Source: Theocolax elegans (taxonomy: Eukaryota > Arthropoda > Insecta > Hymenoptera > Cerocephalidae). Taken from it: DNA of 64,000 nt. The translations under genes were made by a program, and so were the position numbers. This document shows, piece by piece, positions 47,406-61,362 of the stretch. A model generated the notes under the pieces. That model did not search any database, had not been told where the DNA came from, and saw only the letters and a program-made list of their open reading frames with translations. Numbering within the stretch: position 1 is the stretch's first letter; every line of letters starts with the position of its first letter. The stretch lies in NCBI GenBank assembly GCA_026168455.1, contig CM047425.1:4996001-5060000 (forward strand), written 5' to 3'.

Positions 47406-48939
47406 TTTAATTATGTTTTATATTCAACCACCAAAAGGATTAGTCACTTTACACACTTTGGAAGATATTATTTTTTCTCGTTTAGAATATTTAAATGTAT
47501 TGAATCATGACAGAGTTGATAAATTCAATGGTAATTTTGAATATTTATTAGGTGGTTCACCTTACGATAGTGTTGGACATTTTACTCTTAGGTATGATTA
47601 ATTTACTTTTTAAACATCTCTCACACTTTAATTTAAATGAATAAAATTATTTATTTTCAGATTATTGACATCAAAATCTAATGAATTATTTACTTACTGG
47701 ATAAGTAAAGAGATATTACTTTTAAAACAAAGATTATCTTTAATTAAATCAAGACAATTATATAAATTTTTTAAAACTATTTTGCGACATTTGAAAAGAA
47801 GAGAAAAGCCTGTTAATCCAGTGGATAATGTATTATTAGATATTACTAATTTTTATGTAAAACCTAAATTTCTTAGGCATATTATTTCTAAAGATCATTC
47901 TGAAGAATGTAATGAATTCCATCATAAAAGTATAAATAATATAATTATTAAATTATTATTTAACAATTATTTAATCAAATAATTTATGTATTAATATTAT
48001 TGTTTCAGTTGATTTTGAATTAATTCCTGATCTAGTAGATAATAGATCTGTTGACTTACATAGGGGTTCTGCAATAGTTTATTGTTCTTCATGGAAAGAA
48101 CTATTTCAATCTTTATTTCAAACTTTTATATTATTTGAAGTAAAAAATCAAAATAAATTATTAACACATTTTTTTGGAGATCCTCGTTTAGATGCCATAC
48201 ATAAAAAGCTGCAATATAATTTAATTACCAAAAACTATATTAGTGGAAACATAACAGCACATAATATAGATATTGAAGCTTATAATTTCCCTCCTTGTAT
48301 GGAACATTTACATCTTCAGCTTCGACGTAAACATCGCTTGAGTCATTATGCACGATTTTATTATACACTGTTCCTCAAAGAATGTGGAATGAGTTTAGAG
48401 GATGCTATAATATATTGGAAAAGTGAGTACTCTAAACCACATACTTGTACATCCCTTTGTATTCATGATTGGCATACAGATGCCAAAAAGTTTATATACA
48501 GTATTAGACATATGTATGGATTAGAAGGAGGACGTAAAAATTACCTTACTCCAAATTGTGATAGTATTTGTGTAAGAATTTATATACAAATTGTTTTTAT
48601 TGTAAATGATTGGTAGATACCAATCAAATTTATAAATTTATAAATTTTTAATTGTTTTAATTTTAAATATTGCAGGAGCAAATACCAGGATCAAACTATG
48701 AGGGTGGTTGCCCATTCAAAAATTTTGATAATGATTCTTTAAGATTTTTATTAAAAAAATCAATGACTGAAAATGAGATAGATCATTTTATGGTAAGTGC
48801 TGTACGAAATAATCCTCGAGAAACTTGTGCAGACTTTTTTAAGTTTAAAAACACTAATACCAGTAAGATTGCAATTACCAAACCAGTTCAGTATTATTTT
48901 TCAATGATTGATATGACTAATGTTACCAGTTGTACATAA
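47406..48939 (+). CDS. PRIM2: DNA primase large subunit (PRIM2); 5' end uncertain
   Basis: This is the regulatory subunit of the DNA polymerase alpha-primase complex; its C-terminal domain carries a 4Fe-4S cluster and positions the primer. Exons ?-47591, 47661-47929, 48009-48571, 48676-48939; junctions and phases fit. Homologous segments: YSYLIMFYIQPPKGLVTLHTLE, GHFTLRLLTSK, ELFTYWISKEILLLKQRLSLI, DFELIPDLVDNRSVDLHRG. The iron-sulphur domain has the four expected cysteines in FPPCMEHLH, TPNCDSIC, EGGCPFKN and ETCADFF. It also has HRLSHYARFYYTLFLKECGMSLEDAIIYW and YSIRHMYGLEGGRKNYLTP. The homology seems to begin upstream of Met 47414, and an acceptor (TTTATAG) lies at about 47398-47404, so a short first exon is probably missing. 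The C-terminus lacks the extended tail of vertebrate PRIM2. Confidence 0.92.
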
Positions 48940-48944
48940 ATATA

Positions 48945-48950
48945 TTTATT
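48945..48950 (-). terminator. Candidate polyadenylation signal of MDP1 overlapping the PRIM2 3' end
   Basis: AATAAA on the minus strand, 100 bases beyond the MDP1 stop and only 6 bases beyond the PRIM2 stop codon on the other strand. If used, the two mature transcripts overlap antisense. Confidence 0.4.
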
Positions 48951-49049
48951 ATCTTTTTTTAACTTATTACATATAAATATATAATAATTATATTTTTTAT
49001 TAAATACAAATGAAATATATATGAATTTAAATTTTGTTTTACTCTAATA

Positions 49050-50144
<1,095 letters not shown>

Positions 50145-51070
50145 TTGTTTGGTATTCCCCGTAATATCTGATAAGAAAGTGATATATATATATTTATTAA
50201 ACTTTAGTAAAATAAAATTGTAGACGAAAATTAATGTTCAAAAGAAAATGAGAGTTTTATATGAAAGACACGTGTAGTTGACCTTAGCCTTTCTGATGAG
50301 TAACTGATGAAAATATATAGATATATATATTTCACACATTTGCGTAAGTATTTGCTATAAATAGCGAACTTTACTTTAAACTTACCTATTGTTCTTTTTC
50401 TTCCACGTTTATGTCAGCGAGTTGCATAAGTTACTTATAAGCATGCGAATTTCGTTAAAAGGCATTTAAGAAAACGTGATGATACATTATTTTTAAAGTA
50501 ATAGAGTCAACGTTGTAGAAAAAAGTAATAAGTAGATTTTTTTATGCTAAATAAATTTTAATTTATTTAGAGAAAAGTGTTTTTTCTTACAATAATTTCA
50601 AATCATTAATAAATTTCAATTACTTTTTGACACTTGTATACATTATTGATATTTAGAAACCAATTTTATTTTATTTTAGATATTCAAATGAAAGGTAAAT
50701 AAAAAATGTATTTATATAATTATAAGAATTCAATTATATTGTAAGTAAATCAAAAGAACAATTGATTATACAAAGGAAAGGATAAATTTTTTTTATTAAG
50801 ATCAATGAAAAAAAAATGTTTAAAGTACACACACTTAAATGGGTAAGTATCCTATAAAATATCATATCCCTATAGTAGAAATCTGACCATAAATGTAACG
50901 TTTTTTGAGTCAAAAAATGGCCAATAAATGCCCAATTCATGGCAAAATTAGAGTTTTATTTAACCGTCAAGTGGTATAAATTTCTACTAGGGATTGTATA
51001 AGATGTATAAAAATGTAAAAAAAAAGAAGAAATGATCGATAACAATAATTATTTATACGTATATCTATAT
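50145..51070. other. Spacer upstream of MDP1
   Basis: MDP1 promoter side on the right; possible 3' end of the next minus-strand transcript at the far right. Short reading frames here are not supported by homology. Confidence 0.45.
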
Positions 51071-51743
51071 TTATTCATGTTATGTATATTATGTACAAAG
51101 TAGTTTTTTTTTTCTAATAACCCTACTTGGGGCTCAATCGGATAAACTTTGTTTTTCTTATATACATTTATAATATTACAGATACACCGAATTCGCCACA
51201 GTCACGAAGGTATATTTTTTTTAATCGTTATTATTAGTATTTTTTTCCTTTTTTCTTTAAATCCATTATATAATGTGATCGAACTGTGATTATTTTTTTT
51301 GTTTTTCCTTTCTTCGCAATATATATATTTATATATATATATATATTATAATCACATAGTAATCGATTGTAAATTAATAATAAAAATCATCGGATGCGAT
51401 TGAAATGATACACGTAAATATTAGCTAATCCCCGTTACAATATCCTCGTTTGAAGAAAAGAAAAAAGGAAACAAGAAAAAAGAAAACGAAACCGTATCGC
51501 CTAAAAATCGCCGCTTAAACGTTATACATTATAGATTTACAGTTACTTTTTATTTATTCATTTATTTATTTATTTTTCTTCTTACTTACACTGTAATATC
51601 TCGCACGACATTCATTCATGTATTTTTTCATTTTTTATTTGTTGGTTTTTTTTTATATTTTATATAGCATGGTAGCGTTGATATCGAAACAAATTTATAA
51701 AAATACGTGTACTCATCACACCTCTAACTGGCTGCATACGTTG

Positions 51744-51755
51744 TTATTATTATTA

Positions 51756-51788
<33 letters not shown>

Positions 51789-51790
51789 TT
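51744..51790. repeat. (TTA)n microsatellite
   Basis: About 15 ATT/TTA units with one interruption. Confidence 0.9.
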
Positions 51791-51950
51791 TGTTAGTATC
51801 TTCGGGTCACACTCTTAACGAATACAAAATTTCCTTTCGAGGAAAACTAATTGTGCATCGGGCGGAAACTATTCTGAAAAATTGCAGCTATTAAAGTATA
51901 TGTATATGTATATATATATATGGGTTACGTTCACATGTGTACGCGCGTAC

Positions 51951-51992
51951 GTGTATGTGTGTGTGTGCGTGTGTGTGTGTGTGTGCGTGTGT
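51951..51992. repeat. (GT)n microsatellite
   Basis: About 20 GT units interrupted by GC and TA steps. Confidence 0.9.
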
Positions 51993-52220
51993 AGAGAATT
52001 TTCTACGTATGTGTGTATATGTGGAAGAATGCAAGCGTTCTTGATCCAACAACGTCAATCAAAAAGGCACTGAACGCACATTTGTCGTAGACAACTGATA
52101 AGACTACATGTTTTCTTTTTCTCGCTTTCCGCCCCCTTACAATCACTGCAACTGGACCGAAGATCTATATATATTATCTTTATATTTCGTTAAGAGTGTC
52201 ACGATTTTTAACAGCGACTT

Positions 52221-52247
52221 TTTGTTTGTTTGTTTGTTTGTTTGTTT
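52221..52247. repeat. (GTTT)n microsatellite
   Basis: Six GTTT units within the T-rich region. Confidence 0.9.
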
Positions 52248-55200
52248 TCGCGCATTTCAAAAAAGTAAAAAGCGGTCGTCGTGTTTTATTCTTTATTTGG
52301 TTTCCATGTTTTATGGTCGCGGGTGATTTATATTTATACTTTTTTTCTGTTTATCGAAGGTAACGTAACATATTCCACCTATCCGATATTTAACTACCGA
52401 GTGGACATTTGTTATTTGTTTTTTTATGTGATTATAAAGCAATTTCTGTTTTTCTTTACAATAGGGTTAGTAGAGATTTAGAATTTTAGTTTTCACGTTT
52501 AAAGAATCTTCTATATTCACGTTGATGCGCGTGTGTGGAAAAAAAACAATCATTTCTTTTACACTATTGAAATTGAAGTTCCATAACAACAACGAAAGTA
52601 GTTTTGTATAAAGCAATTAATACATGGAAGCATACGTTGTACAAGTAAAACAATGATTAACAGTCTTTTAAACTTTGCTGATACATTTATCAAAGATTCT
52701 TTAATTTCCATCGTTTCTCGCCACAAAAAAAAAGAGAAGTTACTTTATAAACACGCAGTATAAGTGATTGACATGTATATCTTTTAGTTAAGGGCCAAAA
52801 GAAAGAAAAATATGTATAAATATATAGCATTAATTTTTTATCCCAACAAACGAACTCGAAACACTACATATGCATTATACTACATAATTCTGGTTATCCA
52901 TAAGTTTCTTTGTTTTTTTTTATTTTATTTACGTGTTTTTTTTATCATTTTTCTCGTCGTAATTAAAGATTAAAGAGTGATAATAATAATAATAAAAGCT
53001 TGCGTGAAATTTATACATTGTGTAGTCGCCTATGCACGTAGGAAGTACCAGAGTGGAAAGTCATACATGGAAAAATGTTTGACATTTTCTCACACATTAC
53101 ATATGCTAAAATATACCCTTTCCCGCATATATTTTTTTTAAATACATTACGTCGAAATTGTTTTTAGTTTATTTATATTTATTTATTTTTTTGTTGTTTT
53201 TAAACCCCCCTCGTAACTGTCTTATTATTTTTTTGTTAATACTCGCAATAGTCGCAACACCGAGAGCTGGATGAGCTTTTTTTTGTTGTAGAACATGTAA
53301 ATTTTTTTTTAAGGTGGATTATTAAGACAATATGCTTAATATGCACGAATTTGATTATAAATTTATCGCGCTTTCGGAGATGCTCAATCGTACAATCACA
53401 ATTTTCTTAATATTCTCATTTCTTTCGTTCTTTCTTTCTTTTTGTTGGGAGATGCGACGCGAAATTTGCCGAATTCGGGTAAATGCTTATTTACACATTT
53501 TCTATGATGTACGCGTAAATTGAGGCTTTCTTTCGAATAAAAGTAATTGTCGGTATAGTACATCAGTTAAATCTTTTTGCAGATCAAACAAAAGTTTAAA
53601 ATTACGTTAAACAATTCAACGAATTTATATCGTTATTGATTAAATCTCGCATCTACCAGAATTCAGTAAACATAATTCTTTGTTGTTTGACTTCTTTGTT
53701 TATTTATATTTCGATGCAAACGTGATATCAATTATTACGAAATGCCTTTCACTCTATACTTTTTGTCATTTTTCACATGTGAATATAGATATATATATGT
53801 ATATATATATATATTTATATGAGTGTATAATCGATCCTGTTCGTAATTGTAACTTATGTACATATACACGCACGTATGGTAATATGTATGTATGCATGCA
53901 CGTAAGCGTAAATATATATAAGAGACTGTAAAATCGTACTTATTATTTTAATTTTTTTTTCTTCATTATACTAAGTTTTCACTTTTAGAGCACTGCGTTT
54001 AACCAATATTGAAATTTGTATTTTTTTTTTCTTTATTTTGTCTTCGTACCGTTAACGATTAAATATCTCTTTTCTGCATCTAACGAAGTGATACTGTCAG
54101 TCTCACGTGTATAATTTTTTTGTTTATTTAGATTATCGGCAGTTTTTTTATCCGCATTGCGCATCCCTAGTTACTTTTCTTAATTTTTTTTTTATTTCGT
54201 TTACTATAACACTCGCTTTTATAAAAGAAAATTTCAGACGCGTAAGATGACTGTTTTATTTGTGAATTTTGTAAAGATTTTTCAAATCCGTTTTTATCGT
54301 TAATGGATTTTTAATAGAAAATAAGTTGCTGATCGTCGTAATATTTATTTCGATTAATTGGTTCTTTCTCGTGGCTTGAATCAATCAAAATTATTGTTAG
54401 TCGAACAAAATTGCTTTTGAGGATAAGCGTAGTAGCAAAAACTAAAGTATCGTTATTGTATCCATCTTTTGAAAAATCCTTCAAAATTCCTTTACATAAA
54501 TATTCTCGATCGCTTTCACATCTCACCATGGTGTGTCCCTATAACGTCATGTTTATATTACTTTTTTTTGTTACTTTGAAATCTTCGGTAATATTACATT
54601 CACTAGGCCAAATTCTACAATCTAGCGACGTCTTTTGTACGATTGTTATTTAAGAAAAAACAGCGTGTCCTGTCTGGCCTATTTAATTTCACTTTGCTCG
54701 TGCGCGCGCGTTTATGTATTTTATGTATATATATATATATATATGTTTTTATTTTTATAGAATATATATATATTATATTTTATTGTACAAAATGAAAATA
54801 GACAGCCAATCGAAGCTGCAGGTTGTAGCACAGAGTTGGGCGCTAGTAAACAACCTCGAGAGAACACCGTTTATTTACGTTATTAGATTATTTACATCAT
54901 ACTTCGTAAACAGTAATTATTTTATAAAAGTACACTACACCGATGGTTATGTACACTTTCGCATGTCGCGCAAAAAACTTTGTATTTATTTATTTGTTTA
55001 TTTATTTTTTGGTACCTTTTTTTGCTGCTAATGTTAGCTTTCACGTTTACCAAGCATTTTTCTTTATTAACATCGATTTCAATATTTTTTATTTACTTTG
55101 CATTCAACGTAAATTAGTTCTGTACAATGTTTATGAAAATGTCAATTTTAGGTAAACTTTCAATAATGGATATAAATTATTGTATACCTACCTTACCGAT

Positions 55201-55307
55201 TATTTCCTTGTTTAATTAGCATATACATTCATTTGTTAGTTTATTACACCAAATTACATTGATATTGTAATATTATTAAATCTCGATAAAGTAGGTATTT
55301 TGACTTC

Positions 55308-55592
55308 TCTAGGGGCTGCCAAAAATTGTTACATAGCTATGTACGTTTCTTGATCTCAATTTCTGTGATGTAATAGATGAAAGAAATATGAAGCGTAAGT
55401 GCAGAAACATCATTATATCTTTTACATTTTTTTTGTATTTAATAAAAATTTTTGTTGAGTATCATTAAAATATAAATTGTTAATATTTATTACTAAACAT
55501 CTTTTATTTTCAAAATCTTCATGATAAATTGAAATTGAAAATAACGTAACATCAAGTATATTAAAAATTAAGTTATTTCGGCATCCCCTTAA
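55308..55592. mobile_element. Possible TTAA MITE inside the long T-rich region
   Basis: The left end AGGGGCTGCCAAAAATTGTT and the complement of the right end, TTAAGGGGATGCCGAAATAA, align as terminal inverted repeats, and only the right side retains TTAA. The interior is AT-rich and non-coding. The termini resemble the MITE ends elsewhere in the window. Confidence 0.4.
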
Positions 55593-58500
55593 ACAGAAAA
55601 AAAACTTAAAAAAATGTAAGTAATTAGTTAACGTAATGAGTAACGACACTTTCATAAAATCACTCATGTTTAAAAAATATGACAGAAGCCAGTGGACGCT
55701 TTACTGGGACCCAACGCTGCGGTAAACTATAATAAAAGCTAGAAACCCGGTAACAGTAATTACACCATCGTTTAATTTTGAAACCTTTTTTGTTTTACAT
55801 GTATTATTAAACAAACATCGTAGACCATCTTATTATTTACATACCTTTGTTAATAGTTAAAAAATCAGACTTTCTAGGCTCGTCAGCCTATGAGAAACAG
55901 AGTACATTTTACATTGCGCTAAATGTTATTTTTTTGCCTTTTATCGTGTTTCGTACTTTTTTTTACGACTTTACGTGTATTTATTTTTACACTTTGTGTA
56001 TCATATATTTTAGTTTTATTCTGCTTGGAGAAGTTAGGGAGACTTCAATCTAATCACAGTATATGCTGATTTGATCGTGAATAAATTAATGTGAACCGTA
56101 TTAATTCAATAAGCCCTGTCTGTTATCTTTATTTTCATTCGACTACCGTCATATAAATATTTCGCTACGACTACACGGTCCGAAAAATCCACGTACCTTG
56201 GATCTAGTATTCGATGAATTATTTTACTTTATATATATTTTTCTCATCCACCTACTTCTCCGTTATATATATATTTATATCAATGAAACTAAGAGAGACG
56301 CAAATTTTGTGACTGGATTGAGTCGAAAGTTCAAACTTATACAAATAACATTCTTAAATTATACACCGCTAGACTCAATAAGCGATTGGATCCAAGGCAT
56401 TGGTATATCGTCAGTAATTACTTTTTATTACATACTTTACATGTCATAATTGCAGCGGCTGCCCAAATACATACATCGTGTTTTAAACGATAAAAATAAT
56501 AACGCATGTCGATAAAATGCAAATGTGGTAGCTTCATTTTTTTTACAAACACATTGTCGTACACTTCAATCGACGAGTGTACCGCATCGCACAAAACTAA
56601 AGGAAAAAAAACAAAATATAGAACGGCAAGAAGGAAGATGATCGATCAATGCCACTTACAATTTTCTTTTCATAAAAAAAATAAAATGAACTAAGATATA
56701 CGAATATCGAAATATTAACAACTCAAATTCTTAGAGTTTAAGATATATATATATTTGTAATCTTCTCGTAGCGTTTGTAATGCTCATCGTGGATACTCGT
56801 AAAATTTTGCGCAAAGAAAACAATCGTTTGAAATATTATTTAAATTTGTCTTAAAACATTGCTCTTTCTCGATTCAAAAACTAAAAGAATCGAAGTTGCA
56901 AACTGAAAGAAAAATATCTTGTCAAGATCATAAAATAATAAGTACTATTAAGAACTTGGAAATTAGACATGCAGTTAAATTTCTCCGATTCCAAGCAATT
57001 ATTTTCCATACGCAATTTGAGCACCTTTCGCATGGTCATCTCGTGTGCACCGAATCCATTTTTCTCGACAAAAAGGAAATACTCGCAACACCGAGGTTTG
57101 ACGAACGCACCCGAAATACAATCGTTTCTCGCATTGAAAACGCTAGTTTTAAATTTACAGAGTAAAGATAAAAATGAGAAAAAAATGAATAAACCTCTAC
57201 CATTTCTTGATTCTTCGAGGAGCGCACGGTCGATCTGTTGCCACGAAAAAGAAATCGGAAGAGTCCACCTCGCTCGTCACTGACGAATTTTCCGGGTTTC
57301 GCGAATTTGAATACACACGAGGAAGACCACTGACTTTTGCCGGAAATCGCTCCGCTCTCTTCCTAACTGTTTCGTGATAAATTTTCTACAGCGTATTTAT
57401 ATTTACAGATCGAAAAATTCGAAAAGGTCGACGAGCGAAGGGGATTCACCACCATTCACCATCATTCGCAAAAAAATAATAAAAAGCCCTTTTTCGCTCT
57501 CGATCGTACCGCTTATCTGCGTTTTTTTTTTTGCCTCTGAACGACTCGAAGTATTAAACCGAACTAAATAATTACATAATGTATGTACTTATGCGAAGTA
57601 TATCATATACGCTATATATATGAATATAAACGTATATATATATGCATTAGTCAGTTGATAATCGACGATAATTTTTGTGGGTTCCTCTTATACATATTTC
57701 TTAATATTTTTTTTAATATTTTTGTGTTTAACAACATTGCAACGAAACCTGTTTTGTGAAATCGTAAAAAATTAAAAGGCAGCATCGCTAACTTATATTA
57801 ATAAGATAATAATATTTATAATAATAAAGACGTTAATTATGTGATAATCCTTATAATAATTACATACGTCAATAAATCTTTATAGCATTTTTTTTATCAG
57901 GAGATTGGTTTTTTTGCTAATCGATTTTTTGCATTTTTTTACTTTAGCATCCATTACCTCGTTTCTGTACGCATATTCGTAACAAATATATCATATGCGT
58001 TTTCTTATTATAATGTAAAGGTACATATAGCTGTATAACGTGTAAAGCCAAGCTCTTGTAATATACACAACACTTGAGGCACTTATTTCTGTGCTCAAAT
58101 ACCATTTTTTCTCTTTTTTCATTTATCATTTTTTTGTTATCATCATTTAACTTACTTTTAATTTTATCTCATTTTATCAAAGCATATTTCTAAATTGTAT
58201 GTTATCTCTCGTAACAATTATGGGACTTTTAAAAAAAGGTCAGTGCCGTACTTTTTTTCCCTTGTGGAGCTTATAAACGGTACATTAATGATTTATAAGG
58301 ATTTGATGACTAGCCGTTTTGCTTCGAAAATAAAAGGAAAAATATTTCGAACAAATCGACATCTGCGTGCTGTTATTTTCCAGAATATCAATATATCGTA
58401 TTTTCGCATCGTATCGAATCTTGAAATATTTTAATTTAAAAAATGCTTTAGACATTACCATGACCACGCTTTCTAATATTTCTCGGCTTTTAAAGCTTTT

Positions 58501-59751
58501 CTATACAGACTAGTTTGCATTTTCAGGACATTGATGAAACCGTACAAATTTTGGAACCTGTTTTGTGTTAGCCATAATTATTATCGTTACTCTTAATCTT
58601 ATTTATATACAATATTTTTTGTTACATTTTTAATCGTTATATTTGTATGACCTTTAAACGCTAATATACACCTAAATGATAAAATTACTTTTCCCTTTTT
58701 TGATTGATAATATGGCCGCAAAACAGTTTGTTAGTTAACGTGTACAAGAAATCGTCAAAGGACATTTCCGTTCGAAAAAAAAAATCTATGTTACTTTTTT
58801 TTCTCATCAGTTCAATGTCACTTGTATGTACAAATACAATCACAAGTGCTCGATCAGTGCAATTAAAAGCATTGAGCATGGAAAGCTCAATTATTTTTTC
58901 TCGTTTAGTAGCTTTCTCGTGTGAAATTAAAATCATGTTGAAAGCGCTGTATAAAGTGATGACTAAATTAATATTCTGGAAAATACATATCGAAACTCGT
59001 ACAAAATATTAAAAATATACATGCAGCGTATTTCTTCAAGTCGTTAAAAGGGTAAACAAAAGCATTTGTAAACTCAAAAAGTGCGAAAATTATACTAAAG
59101 TTTCTCGATCGCACCGAGAAAGGGTGTAAGGATTTATATCTCCTTTTTTACACCTTCGCCAAACGAAAGGGGATTGTGAGGAAGTTTGAAACAAGGTAAA
59201 TTCGTTGCATTTTTCGAAAGATGCCCGCTCCGCTCGAAAAGCCTAAAATATACACGTACATACGTACATGTGCATGGGTTTGGCACAAGATTAAACAACT
59301 CGATTAGTTTTACAGCCCTGCGCCGCGGTTAATAAAGAAGGATGGAGTATAAGGAGGAGTGAAGAAAATAAGTGAGATAGGGGAGGAAGGGGATGTCGTC
59401 GAAGAAAGGAATTAAAAGTTGTAACATCTTAGTTTAACGTTTTTACAAGCTAACGAATATGTACTTCCAAAATCACAGAACCAAAGCGATAACAATATTT
59501 TTTCTCTCTCTACGCGCATGTTGGTATTTAGTTTATTCCTGCCGAGAGAAGGTCGCTCTTTACGATCCGAAATAGTCTTTCTCTAATCTAGATTCATGTG
59601 TTACTCGGCATGTAGGCGAAGTCACTGTACAATGCAGGGAAACGAGGCGATCGATAGTCGGGCATCCCTTGAAGGAGTCGTGGTAACTGCTGGCCCGCGT
59701 CGATTATCTTGGGCGGGAATTAGGTTGCAGGAAGTAGAGGAAGAGGCCATG

Positions 59752-61362
59752 TCAGGGCAGCAGACGATGTTGAGCTACTTGGGCATAGCTCGGCCTCGCA
59801 ATGTCCTGCAACGTAAGAGTGAAGTGTGTTAGTTATTACATTTAACATTTTACTTTATTCACATTCTCAATGAAATTTCGTTATAAATAAAGCGAACATT
59901 TTGTATCTCAAGTTTTTTTATTTCATACAGAGCCTGAAAAACTTTTAAATAAATAACTGTAACTTTTCTTAATTTGTGTCTTTGTTACATTATTAATAGG
60001 TATTATAATTTTTATTTTAGTATCAATCGTAATGAAGTGTACCTGATTATGGTCCCCAAGCCTATTTGATACTTTTCACATATTATACATATAATCTTTG
60101 TTAATAGGTTTGAATAACAGAATTGAGAAATATTTTAAATTTAACTCAAAGTACTTTCGCTACTTAAATGAAGAAAAAGATATAAAATAAATTTGAGTTC
60201 AATTCTTATACTAAATAAGTCGATGTAGATAATTTGTTAATTTTGTCATTCTATTTACTAATTTTATATGGTAATAGGTAAAGAAATAATTATATAAAAC
60301 AACTAAAGCAACAACTAAAGCAATAATTAAAAGACACAATTAATTAATACTTTATTTTTCTATGAATGTACTAGATTTATGTTATGCAATGACATAAAAA
60401 CTGCAATTTTTTATTCTAATATCAAACCAGTGAGTTCGAACAACTTGTTTCTTTACTTTATGTGAAATAAAATTTCTCATTTTCATTTAGTACAGAGATC
60501 CATGAATACTAAAGCAGTCCTAGTAGAATCCTTTAAGTTAGTGTGCACGGACTCAATAATTTTATCCACACACCTTTATTCACCTTGATTTATTTACATT
60601 ATTTTCATCTTCCAAATCCAAATCTCTTAAAATAAAAAGATAAAGGTATCTTTTTATTTGTAGTGATCCTTTGTAGATAATTTAATTCCTTTTAATAACA
60701 ACTACATTATTCTTTTTAAAATAAATATTGAGAAAAAAGTTACTTATACTCATGCATTATTCTATTGCAAACATGCAGAATGTTAAAAGTCTGATTTTGG
60801 AACTAAATACTTAATTTTAACTGCAATCCTTGAAACTTAGACTTGGAAGAGGTAAATACCTCTAACAAATCAAGATAATAAGTAACACCTCGTTAATATC
60901 TATAATCATTCTTAAATTCAGTGTTAAACCTTCCTTATTCCATCTAATTTACACAGCACACGCACACACCATCGTAATCCACCACCATATTGTATCCATA
61001 ATCGCCTCTACAAGTGCCTTTGATGACTGAAAAATCGCGACAAAAGAAAAAGACAGAGAGTAAGAGATTAAAAAGACAAATTGTGAACGATCTGAGTAAG
61101 AAGCTTGATAGAAAGTCCACTGACAAATTCCTCAAAAGTTAAAAAGAAGGTGAGAGTGTGAGAGAATGAAGTAGAGCGAGCGAGAAGACACCGATTGAAG
61201 TGAGGAGGACTTACCATACGAGAGGTCGATGTTTCATCTGACTGGTTAGGGATGTTCTCGCGATCGCACCTGGCTACTGACTCGACATCGTTCGCCGCAG
61301 GTTCCACGTTTGTGGCATCATCCACGCCGTTCACCATGTTCGCGTCGTCAGTCTTTATTAAT
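59752..61362 (-). CDS. Last two exons of a minus-strand gene, possibly La-related protein 4-like (partial)
   Basis: Exon 61362-61215 is open before its ATG (61337) and reads ...IKTDDANMVNGVDDATNVEP to DETSTSRM, ending at a consensus donor (ATG/GTAAGT). Exon 59805-59752 follows a good acceptor (CTTACGTTGCAG). In matching phase 0 it gives DIARPSYAQVAQHRLLP and a stop. S-Y-A-x-V near the C-terminus resembles the conserved LSYAEVCQK motif of LARP4/4B proteins, hence the tentative call. The rest of the gene would lie beyond the right edge. Both exons are GC-rich islands in AT-rich DNA, which supports selection on them. The splice pairing, the left edge of the first exon and the family name are inference. 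Confidence 0.42.
59820..61200. other. Probable last intron of the right-end gene
   Basis: AT-rich, no exon recognised between the two supported splice sites. Short minus-strand frames near 61.0 kb are intronic read-through of the upstream exon. Confidence 0.45.

Larger units (their letters stand above)
51071..59751 (-). other. Putative very long (about 8.7 kb) A-rich 3' UTR
   Basis: Across this stretch the plus strand is T-rich with many T5-T10 runs and interspersed TGTA and TTTATT motifs, so the minus strand is A-rich. No homologous exon was found. It begins directly after the stop codon of a well-supported minus-strand terminal exon (59805-59752) and the asymmetry fades near 51.07 kb. Long A-rich 3' UTRs are known in insect RNA-binding and neuronal genes. 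Which of the many AATAAA sites is used cannot be read from sequence. Alternatively it is ordinary intergenic DNA. Confidence 0.4.

Noticed and set aside
53780..53930. (TA)n-rich stretches and other short tandem tracts as CRISPR-like or satellite arrays
   Set aside because: They are simple dinucleotide repeats without spacer structure.
59596..59832. 78-residue plus-strand reading frame
   Set aside because: It lies antisense to the GC-rich terminal exon and the start of the proposed 3' UTR. GC-rich DNA opens frames on the opposite strand, and the peptide matches nothing I recognise.
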